Origin: Synchiropus splendidus
Taxonomy: Eukaryota; Chordata; Actinopteri; Syngnathiformes; Callionymidae
Direction: 5' to 3'
Length of the DNA stretch: 64,000 nucleotides
Assembly (NCBI RefSeq): GCF_027744825.2
Contig: NC_071348.1
Span: 22,477,563 to 22,541,562, forward strand
The translations under genes and the position numbers were made by a program. Positions 38,501-50,949 of the stretch are shown in pieces; the stretch's first letter is position 1; each line of letters begins with the position of its first letter. The notes beneath the pieces were generated by a model, which had not been told where the DNA came from, searched no databases, and saw nothing but the letters and a program-made list of their open reading frames with translations.

Positions 38501-41500
38501 CTAGAAAGACCCTTTCTGCTATAGTGGGAGGTTAAAATTTCATGTTCTGAAGCTTCCCTGAAAAGTTATGGCACAATGCACAAAAACGCTTTTCAGCCTG
38601 AGATAAGGTGGGTTTCCGAACGCCAAACATAAAAGTGTTGATAACTTTCGAAAAACACTTCAGACAGCTTAGATTTGATGTGCACCTACTAGAAAGACCC
38701 TTTCTGCTATAGTGGGAGGTTAAAATTTCATGTTCTGAAGCTTCCCTGAAAAGTTATGGCACAATGCGTAAAAACGCTTTTCAGCCTGAGATAAGGTGGG
38801 TTTCGGAACGCCAAACATAAAAGTGTTGATAACTTTGGAAAAACACTTCAGACAGTTTAGATTTGATGTGCAACTACTAGAAAGACCCTTTCTGCTATAG
38901 TGGGAGGTTAAAATTTCATGTTCTGAAGCTTCCCTGAAAAGTTATGGCACAATGCACAAAAACGCTTTTCAGCCTGAGATAAGGTGGGTTTCGGAACGCC
39001 AAACATAAAAGTGTTAATAACTTTGGAAAAACACTTCAGACAGTTTAGATTTGATGTGCAACTACTAGAAAGACCCTTTCTGCTATAGTGGGAGGTTAAA
39101 ATTTCATGTTCTGAAGCTTCCCTGAAAAGTTATGGCACAATGCACAAAAACGCTTTTCAGCCTGAGATAAGGTGGGTTTCGGAACGCCAAACATAAAAGT
39201 GTTGATAACTTTCGAAAAACACTTCAGAGAGCTTAGATTTGATGTGCACCTACTAGAAAGACCCTTTCTGCTATAGTGGGAGGTTAAAATTTCATGTTCT
39301 GAAGCTTCCCTGAAAAGTTATGGCACAATGCGTAAAAACGCTTTTCAGCCTGAGATAAGGTGGGTTTCGGAACGCCAAACATAAAAGTGTTGATAACTTT
39401 GGAAAAACACTTCAGACAGTTTAGATTTGATGTGCAACTACTAGAAAGACCCTTTCTGCTATAGTGGGAGGTTAAAATTTCATGTTCTGAAGCTTTCCTG
39501 AAAAGTTATGGCACAATGCACAAAAACGCTTTTCAGCCTGAGATAAGGTGGGTTTCGGAACGCCAAACATAAAAGTGTTGATAACTTTTGAAAAACACTT
39601 CAGACAGCTTAGATTTGATGTGCAACTACTAGAAAGACCCTTTCTGCTATAGTGGGAGGTTAAAATTTCATGTTCTGAAGCTTCCCTGAAAACTTATGGC
39701 ACAATGCACAAAAACGCTTTTCAGCCTGAGATAAGGTGGGTTTCGGAACGCCAAACATAAAAGTGTTGATAACTTTGGAAAAACACTTCAGACAGTTTAG
39801 ATTTGATGTGCAACTACTAGAAAGACCCTTTCTGCTATAGTGGGAGGTTAAAATTTCATGTTCTGAAGCTTCCCTGAAAAGTTATGGCACAATGCACAAA
39901 AACGCTTTTCAGCCTGAGATAAGGTGGGTTTCGGAACGCCAAACATAAAAGTGTTGATAACTTTCGAAAAACACTTCAGAGAGCTTAGATTTGATGTGCA
40001 CCTACTAGAAAGACCCTTTCTGCTATAGTGGGAGGTTAAAATTTCATGTTCTGAAGCTTCCCTGAAAAGTTATGGCACAATGCGTAAAAACGCTTTTCAG
40101 CCTGAGATAAGGTGGGTTTCGGAACGCCAAACATAAAAGTGTTGATAACTTTGGAAAAACACTTCAGACAGTTTAGATTTGATGTGCAACTACTAGAAAG
40201 ACCCTTTCTGCTATAGTGGGAGGTTAAAATTTCATGTTCTGAAGCTTCCCTGAAAAGTTATGGCACAATGCGTAAAAACGCTTTTCAGCCTGAGATAAGG
40301 TGGGTTTCGGAACGCCAAACATAAAAGTGTTGATAACTTTGGAAAAACACTTCAGACAGTTTAGATTTGATGTGCAACTACTAGAAAGACCCTTTCTGCT
40401 ATAGTGGGAGGTTAAAATTTCATGTTCTGACGCTTTCCTGAAAAGTTATGGCACAATGCACAAAAACGCTTTTCAGCCTGAGATAAGGTGGGTTTCGGAA
40501 CGCCAAACATAAAAGTGTTGATAACTTTTGAAAAACACTTCAGACAGCTTAGATTTGATGTGCAACTACTAGAAAGACCCTTTCTGCTATAGTGGGAGGT
40601 TAAAATTTCATGTTCTGAAGCTTCCCTGAAAAGTTATGGCACAATGCACAAAAACGCTTTTCAGCCTGAGATAAGGTGGGTTTCGGAACGCCAAACATAA
40701 AAGTGTTGATAACTTTGGAAAAACACTTCAGACAGTTTAGATTTGATGTGCAACTACTAGAAAGACCCTTTCTGCTATAGTGGGAGGTTAAAATTTCATG
40801 TTCTGAAGCTTCCCTGAAAAGTTATGGCACAATGCACAAAAACGCTTTTCAGCCTGAGATAAGGTGGGTTTCGGAACGCCAAACATAAAAGTGTTGATAA
40901 CTTTGGAAAAACACTTCAGACAGTTTAGATTTGATGTGCAACTACTAGAAAGACCCTTTCTGCTATAGTGGGAGGTTAAAATTTCATGTTCTGAAGCTTC
41001 CCTGAAAAGTTATGGCACAATGCACAAAAACGCTTTTCAGCCTGAGATAAGGTGGGTTTCGGAACGCCAAACATAAAAGTGTTGATAACTTTCGAAAAAC
41101 ACTTCAGAGAGCTTAGATTTGATGTGCACCTACTAGAAAGACCCTTTCTGCTATAGTGGGAGGTTAAAATTTCATGTTCTGAAGCTTTCCTGAAAAGTTA
41201 TGGCACAATGCACAAAAACGCTTTTCAGCCTGAGATAAGGTGGGTTTCGGAACGCCAAACATAAAAGTGTTGATAACTTTCGAAAAACACTTCAGAGAGC
41301 TTAGATTTGATGTGCACCTACTAGAAAGACCCTTTCTGCTATAGTGGGAGGTTAAAATTTCATGTTCTGAAGCTTCCCTGAAAAGTTATGGCACAATGCG
41401 TAAAAACGCTTTTCAGCCTGAGATAAGGTGGGTTTCGGAACGCCAAACATAAAAGTGTTGATAACTTTGGAAAAACACTTCAGACAGCTTAGATTTGATG

Positions 41501-43241
41501 TGCAACTACTAGAAAGACCCTTTCTGCTATAGTGGGAGGTTAAAATTTCATGTTCTGAAGCTTCCCTGAAAAGTTATGGCACAATGCACAAAAACGCTTT
41601 TCAGCCTGAGATAAGGTGGGTTTCGGAACGCCAAACATAAAAGTGTTGATAACTTTCGAAAAACACTTCAGACAGCTTAGATTTGATGTGCACCTACTAG
41701 AAAGACCCTTTCTGCTATAGTGGGAGGTTAAAATTTCATGTTCTGAAGCTTCCCTGAAAAGTTATGGCACAATGCACAAAAACGCTTTTCAGCCTGAGAT
41801 AAGGTGGGTTTCGGAACGCCAAACATAAAAGTGTTGATAACTTTCGAAAAACACTTCAGAGAGCTTAGATTTGATGTGCACCTACTAGAAAGACCCTTTC
41901 TGCTATAGTGGGAGGTTTAAATTTCATGTTCTGAAGCTTTCCTGAAAAGTTATGGCACAATGCACAAAAACGCTTTTCAGCCTGAGATAAGGTGGGTTTC
42001 GGAACGCCAAACATAAAAGTGTTGATAACTTTTGAAAAACACTTCAGACAGCTTAGATTTGATGTGCAACTACTAGAAAGACCCTTTCTGCTATAGTGGG
42101 AGGTTAAAATTTCATGTTCTGAAGCTTCCCTGAAAAGTTATGGCACAATGCACAAAAACGCTTTTCAGCCTGAGATAAGGTGGGTTTCGGAACGCCAAAC
42201 ATAAAAGTGTTGATAACTTTGGAAAAACACTTCAGACAGTTTAGATTTGATGTGCAACTACTAGAAAGACCCTTTCTGCTATAGTGGGAGGTTAAAATTT
42301 CATGTTCTGAAGCTTCCCTGAAAAGTTATGGCACAATGCACAAAAACGCTTTTCAGCCTGAGATAAGGTGGGTTTCGGAACGCCAAACATAAAAGTGTTG
42401 ATAACTTTGGAAAAACACTTCAGACAGTTTAGATTTGATGTGCAACTACTAGAAAGACCCTTTCTGCTATAGTGGGAGGTTAAAATTTCATGTTCTGAAG
42501 CTTCCCTGAAAAGTTATGGCACAATGCACAAAAACGCTTTTCAGCCTGAGATAAGGTGGGTTTCGGAACGCCAAACATAAAAGTGTTGATAACTTTCGAA
42601 AAACACTTCAGAGAGCTTAGATTTGATGTGCACCCACTAGAAAGACCCTTTCTGCTATAGTGGGAGGTTAAAATTTCATGTTCTGAAGCTTCCCTGAAAA
42701 GTTATGGCACAATGCGTAAAAACGCTTTTCAGCCTGAGATAAGGTGGGTTTCGGAACGCCAAACATAAAAGTGTTGATAACTTTGGAAAAACACTTCAGA
42801 GAGTTTAGATTTGATGTGCAACTACTAGAAAGACCCTTTCTGCTATAGTGGGAGGTTAAAATTTCATGTTCTGAAGCTTTCCTGAAAAGTTATGGCACAA
42901 TGCACAAAAACGCTTTTCAGCCTGAGATAAGGTGGGTTTCGGAACGCCAAACATAAAAGTGTTGATAACTTTGGAAAAACACTTCAGACAGTTTAGATTT
43001 GATGTGCAACTACTAGAAAGACCCTTTCTGCTATAGTGGGAGGTTAAAATTTCATGTTCTGAAGCTTTCCTGAAAAGTTATGGCACAATGCACAAAAACG
43101 CTTTTCAGCCTGAGATAAGGTGGGTTTCGGAACGCCAAACATAAAAGTGTTGATAACTTTTGAAAAACACTTCAGACAGCTTAGATTTGATGTGCAACTA
43201 CTAGAAAGACCCTTTCTGCTATAGTGGGAGGTTAAAATTTC
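29518..43241 (+). repeat. Region 3: right copy of the 73-monomer duplication (m158-m230)
   Basis: Monomer for monomer this repeats m85-m157. Reading both copies I found one internal difference, C at 24,416 against T at 38,140, apart from the boundary site G15,817 / C29,541 that makes m158 a B' where m85 is a B. Identity extends past the unit: 15,818-29,812 aligns with 29,542-43,536, about 14.0 kb, ending where m159 (108G at 29,813) faces m232 (108C at 43,537). Homology slightly longer than the period is what one unequal exchange between sister arrays leaves. The near-identity marks it as recent, or as an assembly duplication. Confidence 0.9.
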
Positions 43242-46200
43242 ATGTTCTGAAGCTTCCCTGAAAACTTATGGCACAATGCACAAAAACGCTTTTCAGCCTG
43301 AGATAAGGTGGGTTTCGGAACGCCAAACATAAAAGTGTTGATAACTTTGGAAAAACACTTCAGACAGTTTAGATTTGATGTGCAACTACTAGAAAGACCC
43401 TTTCTGCTATAGTGGGAGGTTAAAATTTCATGTTCTGAAGCTTCCCTGAAAAGTTATGGCACAATGCACAAAAACGCTTTTCAGCCTGAGATAAGGTGGG
43501 TTTCGGAACGCCAAACATAAAAGTGTTGATAACTTTCGAAAAACACTTCAGAGAGCTTAGATTTGATGAGCACCTACTAGAAAGACCCTTTCTGCTATAG
43601 TGGGAGGTTAAAATTTCATGTTCTGAAGCTTCCCTGAAAAGTTATGGCACAATGCGTAAAAACGCTTTTCAGCCTGAGATAAGGTGGGTTTCGGAACGCC
43701 AAACATAAAAGTGTTGATAACTTTGGAAAAACACTTCAGACAGTTTAGATTTGATGTGCAACTACTAGAAAGACCCTTTCTGCTATAGTGGGAGGTTAAA
43801 ATTTCATGTTCTGAAGCTTTCCTGAAAAGTTATGGCACAATGCACAAAAACGCTTTTCAGCCTGAGATAAGGTGGGTTTCGGAACGCCAAACATAAAAGT
43901 GTTGATAACTTTTGAAAAACACTTCAGACAGCTTAGATTTGATGTGCAACTACTAGAAAGACCCTTTCTGCTATAGTGGGAGGTTAAAATTTCATGTTCT
44001 GAAGCTTCCCTGAAAAGTTATGGCACAATGCACAAAAACGCTTTTCAGCCTGAGATAAGGTGGGTTTCGGAACGCCAAACATAAAAGTGTTGATAACTTT
44101 GGAAAAACACTTCAGACAGTTTAGATTTGATGTGCAACTACTAGAAAGACCCTTTCTGCTATAGTGGGAGGTTAAAATTTCATGTTCTGAAGCTTCCCTG
44201 AAAAGTTATGGCACAATGCACAAAAACGCTTTTCAGCCTGAGATAAGGTGGGTTTCGGAACGCCAAACATAAAAGTGTTAATAACTTTGGAAAAACACTT
44301 CAGACAGTTTAGATTTGATGTGCAACTACTAGAAAGACCCTTTCTGCTATAGTGGGAGGTTAAAATTTCATGTTCTGAAGCTTCCCTGAAAACTTATGGC
44401 ACAATGCACAAAAACGCTTTTCAGCCTGAGATAAGGTGGGTTTCGGAACGCCAAACATAAAAGTGTTGATAACTTTCGAAAAACACTTCAGAGAGCTTAG
44501 ATTTGATGTGCACCCACTAGAAAGACCCTTTCTGCTATAGTGGGAGGTTAAAATTTCATGTTCTGAAGCTTCCCTGAAAAGTTATGGCACAATGCGTAAA
44601 AACGCTTTTCAGCCTGAGATAAGGTGGGTTTCGGAACGCCAAACATAAAAGTGTTGATAACTTTGGAAAAACACTTCAGACAGTTTAGATTTGATGTGCA
44701 ACTACTAGAAAGACCCTTTCTGCTATAGTGGGAGGTTAAAATTTCATGTTCTGAAGCTTTCCTGAAAAGTTATGGCACAATGCACAAAAACGCTTTTCAG
44801 CCTGAGATAAGGTGGGTTTCGGAACGCCAAACATAAAAGTGTTGATAACTTTGGAAAAACACTTCAGACAGTTTAGATTTGATGTGCAACTACTAGAAAG
44901 ACCCTTTCTGCTATAGTGGGAGGTTAAAATTTCATGTTCTGAAGCTTTCCTGAAAAGTTATGGCACAATGCACAAAAACGCTTTTCAGCCTGAGATAAGG
45001 TGGGTTTCGGAACGCCAAACATAAAAGTGTTGATAACTTTTGAAAAACACTTCAGACAGCTTAGATTTGATGTGCAACTACTAGAAAGACCCTTTCTGCT
45101 ATAGTGGGAGGTTAAAATTTCATGTTCTGAAGCTTCCCTGAAAACTTATGGCACAATGCACAAAAACGCTTTTCAGCCTGAGATAAGGTGGGTTTCGGAA
45201 CGCCAAACATAAAAGTGTTGATAACTTTGGAAAAACACTTCAGACAGTTTAGATTTGATGTGCAACTACTAGAAAGACCCTTTCTGCTATAGTGGGAGGT
45301 TAAAATTTCATGTTCTGAAGCTTCCCTGAAAAGTTATGGCACAATGCACAAAAACGCTTTTCAGCCTGAGATAAGGTGGGTTTCGGAACGCCAAACATAA
45401 AAGTGTTAATAACTTTGGAAAAACACTTCAGACAGTTTAGATTTGACGTGCAACTACTAGAAAGACCCTTTCTGCTATAGTGGGAGGTTAAAATTTCATG
45501 TTCTGAAGCTTCCCTGAAAAGTTATGGCACAATGCACAAAAACGCTTTTCAGCCTGAGATAAGGTGGGTTTCGGAACGCCAAACATAAAAGTGTTGATAA
45601 CTTTCGAAAAACACTTCAGAGAGCTTAGATTTGATGTGCACCTACTAGAAAGACCCTTTCTGCTATAGTGGGAGGTTAAAATTTCATGTTCTGAAGCTTC
45701 CCTGAAAAGTTATGGCACAATGCGTAAAAACGCTTTTCAGCCTGAGATAAGGTGGGTTTCGGAACGCCAAACATAAAAGTGTTGATAACTTTGGAAAAAC
45801 ACTTCAGACAGTTTAGATTTGATGTGCAACTACTAGAAAGACCCTTTCTGCTATAGTGGGAGGTTAAAATTTCATGTTCTGAAGCTTCCCTGAAAAGTTA
45901 TGGCACAATGCACAAAAACGCTTTTCAGCCTGAGATAAGGTGGGTTTCGGAACGCCAAACATAAAAGTGTTAATAACTTTGGAAAAACACTTCAGACAGT
46001 TTAGATTTGATGTGCAACTACTAGAAAGACCCTTTCTGCTATAGTGGGAGGTTAAAATTTCATGTTCTGAAGCTTCCCTGAAAAGTTATGGCACAATGCA
46101 CAAAAACGCTTTTCAGCCTGAGATAAGGTGGGTTTCGGAACGCCAAACATAAAAGTGTTGATAACTTTCGAAAAACACTTCAGAGAGCTTAGATTTGATG

Positions 46201-49200
46201 TGCACCTACTAGAAAGACCCTTTCTGCTATAGTGGGAGGTTAAAATTTCATGTTCTGAAGCTTCCCTGAAAAGTTATGGCACAATGCGTAAAAACGCTTT
46301 TCAGCCTGAGATAACGTGGGTTTCGGAACGCCAAACATAAAAGTGTTGATAACTTTGGAAAAACACTTCAGACAGTTTAGATTTGATGTGCAACTACTAG
46401 AAAGACCCTTTCTGCTATAGTGGGAGGTTAAAATTTCATGTTCTGAAGCTTTCCTGAAAAGTTATGGCACAATGCACAAAAACGCTTTTCAGCCTGAGAT
46501 AAGGTGGGTTTCGGAACGCCAAACATAAAAGTGTTGATAACTTTCGAAAAACACTTCAGACAGTTTAGATTTGATGTGCACCTACTAGAAAGACCCTTTC
46601 TGCTTTAGTGGGAGGTTAAAATTTCATGTTCTGAAGCTTCCCTGAAAAGTTATGGCACAATGCGTAAAAACGCTTTTCAGCCTGAGATAAGGTGGGTTTC
46701 GGAACGCCAAACATAAAAGTGTTGATAACTTTGGAAAAACACTTCAGACAGTTTAGATTTGATGTGCAACTACTAGAAAGACCCTTTCTGCTATAGTGGG
46801 AGGTTAAAATTTCATGTTCTGAAGCTTCCCTGAAAAGTTATGGCACAATGCACAAAAACGCTTTTCAGCCTGAGATAAGGTGGGTTTCGGAACGCCAAAC
46901 ATAAAAGTGTTAATAACTTTGGAAAAACACTTCAGACAGTTTAGATTTGATGTGCAACTACTAGAAAGACCCTTTCTGCTATAGTGGGAGGTTAAAATTT
47001 CATGTTCTGAAGCTTCCCTGAAAAGTTATGGCACAATGCACAAAAACGCTTTTCAGCCTGAGATAAGGTGGGTTTCGGAACGCCAAACATAAAAGTGTTA
47101 ATAACTTTGGAAAAACACTTCAGACAGTTTAGATTCGATGTGCAACTACTAGAAAGACCCTTTCTGCTATAGTGGGAGGTTAAAATTTCATGTTCTGAAG
47201 CTTCCCTGAAAAGTTATGGCACAATGCACAAAAACGCTTTTCAGCCTGAGATAAGGTGGGTTTCGGAACGCCAAACATAAAAGTGTTGATAACTTTCGAA
47301 AAACACTTCAGACAGCTTAGATTTGATGTGCACCTACTAGAAAGACCCTTTCTGCTATAGTGGGAGGTTAAAATTTCATGTTCTGAAGCTTTCCTGAAAA
47401 GTTATGGCACAATGCACAAAAACGCTTTTCAGCCTGCGATAAGGTGGGTTTCGGAACGCCAAACATAAAAGTGTTGATAACTTTTGAAAAACACTTCAGA
47501 CAGCTTAGATTTGATGTGCAACTACTAGAAAGACCCTTTCTGCTATAGTGGGAGGTTAAAATTTCATGTTCTGAAGCTTCCCTGAAAAGTTATGGCACAA
47601 TGCACAAAAACGCTTTTCAGCCTGAGATAAGGTGGGTTTCGGAACGCCAAACATAAAAGTGTTGATAACTTTGGAAAAACACTTCAGACAGTTTAGATTT
47701 GATGTGCAACTACTAGAAAGACCCTTTCTGCTATAGTGGGAGGTTAAAATTTCATGTTCTGAAGCTTCCCTGAAAAGTTATGGCACAATGCACAAAAACG
47801 CTTTTCAGCCTGAGATAAGGTGGGTTTCGGAACGCCAAACATAAAAGTGTTGATAACTTTGGAAAAACACTTCAGACAGTTTAGATTTGATGTGCAACTA
47901 CTAGAAAGACCCTTTCTGCTATAGTGGGAGGTTAAAATTTCATGTTCTGAAGCTTCCCTGAAAAGTTATGGCACAATGCACAAAAACGATTTTCAGCCTG
48001 AGATAAGGTGGGTTTCGGAACGCCAAACATAAAAGTGTTGATAACTTTCGAAAAACACTTCAGAGAGCTTAGATTTGATGTGCACCCACTAGAAAGACCC
48101 TTTCTGCTATAGTGGGAGGTTAAAATTTCATGTTCTGAAGCTTCCCTGAAAAGTTATGGCACAATGCTTAAAAACGCTTTTCAGCCTGAGATAAGGTGGG
48201 TTTCGGAACGCCAAACATAAAAGTGTTGATAACTTTGGAAAAACACTTCAGACAGTTTAGATTTGATGTGCAACTACTAGAAAGACCCTTTCTGCTATAG
48301 TGGGAGGTTAAAATTTCATGTTCTGAAGCTTCCCTGAAAAGTTATGGCACAATGCACAAAAACGCTTTTCAGCCTGAGATAAGGTGGGTTTCGGAACGCC
48401 AAACATAAAAGTGTTAATAACTTTGGAAAAACACTTCAGACAGTTTAGATTTGATGTGCAACTACTAGAAAGACCCTTTCTGCTATAGTGGGAGGTTAAA
48501 ATTTCATGTTCTGAAGCTTCCCTGAAAAGTTATGGCACAATGCACAAAAACGCTTTTCAGCCTGAGATAAGGTGGGTTTCGGAACGCCAAACATAAAAGT
48601 GTTGATAACTTTCGAAAAACACTTCAGAGAGCTTAGATTTGATGTGCACCTACTAGAAAGACCCTTTCTGCTATAGTGGGAGGTTAAAATTTCATGTTCT
48701 GAAGCTTCCCTGAAAAGTTATGGCACAATGCGTAAAAACGCTTTTCAGCCTGAGATAACGTGGGTTTCGGAACGCCAAACATAAAAGTGTTGATAACTTT
48801 GGAAAAACACTTCAGACAGTTTAGATTTGATGTGCAACTACTAGAAAGACCCTTTCTGCTATAGTGGGAGGTTAAAATTTCATGTTCTGAAGCTTTCCTG
48901 AAAAGTTATGGCACAATGCACAAAAACGCTTTTCAGCCTGAGATAAGGTGGGTTTCGGAACGCCAAACATAAAAGTGTTGATAACTTTCGAAAAACACTT
49001 CAGACAGTTTAGATTTGATGTGCACCTACTAGAAAGACCCTTTCTGCTTTAGTGGGAGGTTAAAATTTCATGTTCTGAAGCTTCCCTGAAAAGTTATGGC
49101 ACAATGCGTAAAAACGCTTTTCAGCCTGAGATAAGGTGGGTTTCGGAACGCCAAACATAAAAGTGTTGATAACTTTGGAAAAACACTTCAGACAGTTTAG

Positions 49201-50949
49201 ATTTGATGTGCAACTACTAGAAAGACCCTTTCTGCTATAGTGGGAGGTTAAAATTTCATGTTCTGAAGCTTCCCTGAAAAGTTATGGCACAATGCACAAA
49301 AACGCTTTTCAGCCTGAGATAAGGTGGGTTTCGGAACGCCAAACATAAAAGTGTTAATAACTTTGGAAAAACACTTCAGACAGTTTAGATTTGATGTGCA
49401 ACTACTAGAAAGACCCTTTCTGCTATAGTGGGAGGTTAAAATTTCATGTTCTGAAGCTTCCCTGAAAAGTTATGGCACAATGCACAAAAACGCTTTTCAG
49501 CCTGAGATAAGGTGGGTTTCGGAACGCCAAACATAAAAGTGTTAATAACTTTGGAAAAACACTTCAGACAGTTTAGATTCGATGTGCAACTACTAGAAAG
49601 ACCCTTTCTGCTATAGTGGGAGGTTAAAATTTCATGTTCTGAAGCTTCCCTGAAAAGTTATGGCACAATGCACAAAAACGCTTTTCAGCCTGAGATAAGG
49701 TGGGTTTCGGAACGCCAAACATAAAAGTGTTGATAACTTTCGAAAAACACTTCAGACAGCTTAGATTTGATGTGCACCTACTAGAAAGACCCTTTCTGCT
49801 ATAGTGGGAGGTTAAAATTTCATGTTCTGAAGCTTTCCTGAAAAGTTATGGCACAATGCACAAAAACGCTTTTCAGCCTGCGATAAGGTGGGTTTCGGAA
49901 CGCCAAACATAAAAGTGTTGATAACTTTTGAAAAACACTTCAGACAGCTTAGATTTGATGTGCAACTACTAGAAAGACCCTTTCTGCTATAGTGGGAGGT
50001 TAAAATTTCATGTTCTGAAGCTTCCCTGAAAAGTTATGGCACAATGCACAAAAACGCTTTTCAGCCTGAGATAAGGTGGGTTTCGGAACGCCAAACATAA
50101 AAGTGTTGATAACTTTGGAAAAACACTTCAGACAGTTTAGATTTGATGTGCAACTACTAGAAAGACCCTTTCTGCTATAGTGGGAGGTTAAAATTTCATG
50201 TTCTGAAGCTTCCCTGAAAAGTTATGGCACAATGCACAAAAACGCTTTTCAGCCTGAGATAAGGTGGGTTTCGGAACGCCAAACATAAAAGTGTTGATAA
50301 CTTTGGAAAAACACTTCAGACAGTTTAGATTTGATGTGCAACTACTAGAAAGACCCTTTCTGCTATAGTGGGAGGTTAAAATTTCATGTTCTGAAGCTTC
50401 CCTGAAAAGTTATGGCACAATGCACAAAAACGATTTTCAGCCTGAGATAAGGTGGGTTTCGGAACGCCAAACATAAAAGTGTTGATAACTTTCGAAAAAC
50501 ACTTCAGAGAGCTTAGATTTGATGTGCACCCACTAGAAAGACCCTTTCTGCTATAGTGGGAGGTTAAAATTTCATGTTCTGAAGCTTCCCTGAAAAGTTA
50601 TGGCACAATGCTTAAAAACGCTTTTCAGCCTGAGATAAGGTGGGTTTCGGAACGCCAAACATAAAAGTGTTGATAACTTTGGAAAAACACTTCAGACAGT
50701 TTAGATTTGATGTGCAACTACTAGAAAGACCCTTTCTGCTATAGTGGGAGGTTAAAATTTCATGTTCTGAAGCTTCCCTGAAAAGTTATGGCACAATGCA
50801 CAAAAACGCTTTTCAGCCTGAGATAAGGTGGGTTTCGGAACGCCAAACATAAAAGTGTTAATAACTTTGGAAAAACACTTCAGACAGTTTAGATTTGATG
50901 TGCAACTACTAGAAAGACCCTTTCTGCTATAGTGGGAGGTTAAAATGTC
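43242..50949 (+). repeat. Region 4: HOR units m231-m271
   Basis: Class order: B' C D A B E C' D F A B' E C D | E C D X D E E H A B B C' D | E C D X D E E H A B B C' D | E. m232 has the private GATGAGCACC (43,569); m237 is a C' that also carries 24C, otherwise the mark of B', so it looks recombinant. m242 has GACGTG, which adds a CpG. The two bracketed 13-mers are the tandem duplication described separately. m271 ends in AAAATGTC (G at 50,947), a private change at the right edge of that duplication. Nothing other than satellite is present. Confidence 0.85.
45874..50761 (+). repeat. 13-monomer tandem duplication (m245-m257 and m258-m270)
   Basis: Units of 2,444 bases (13 x 188), order E C D X D E E H A B B C' D. 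Every rare marker is shared at exactly this offset: ATAACGTGG (46,315 and 48,759), CTTTAG (46,605 and 49,049), TTCGATG (47,136 and 49,580), CCTGCGAT (47,437 and 49,881), CGATTTTC (47,989 and 50,433) and the TT at 39-40 in the last D. I saw no difference between the copies. Identity continues rightwards to 50,946. The event must be very recent compared with the divergence from the 6.6-kb relative. Confidence 0.9.
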
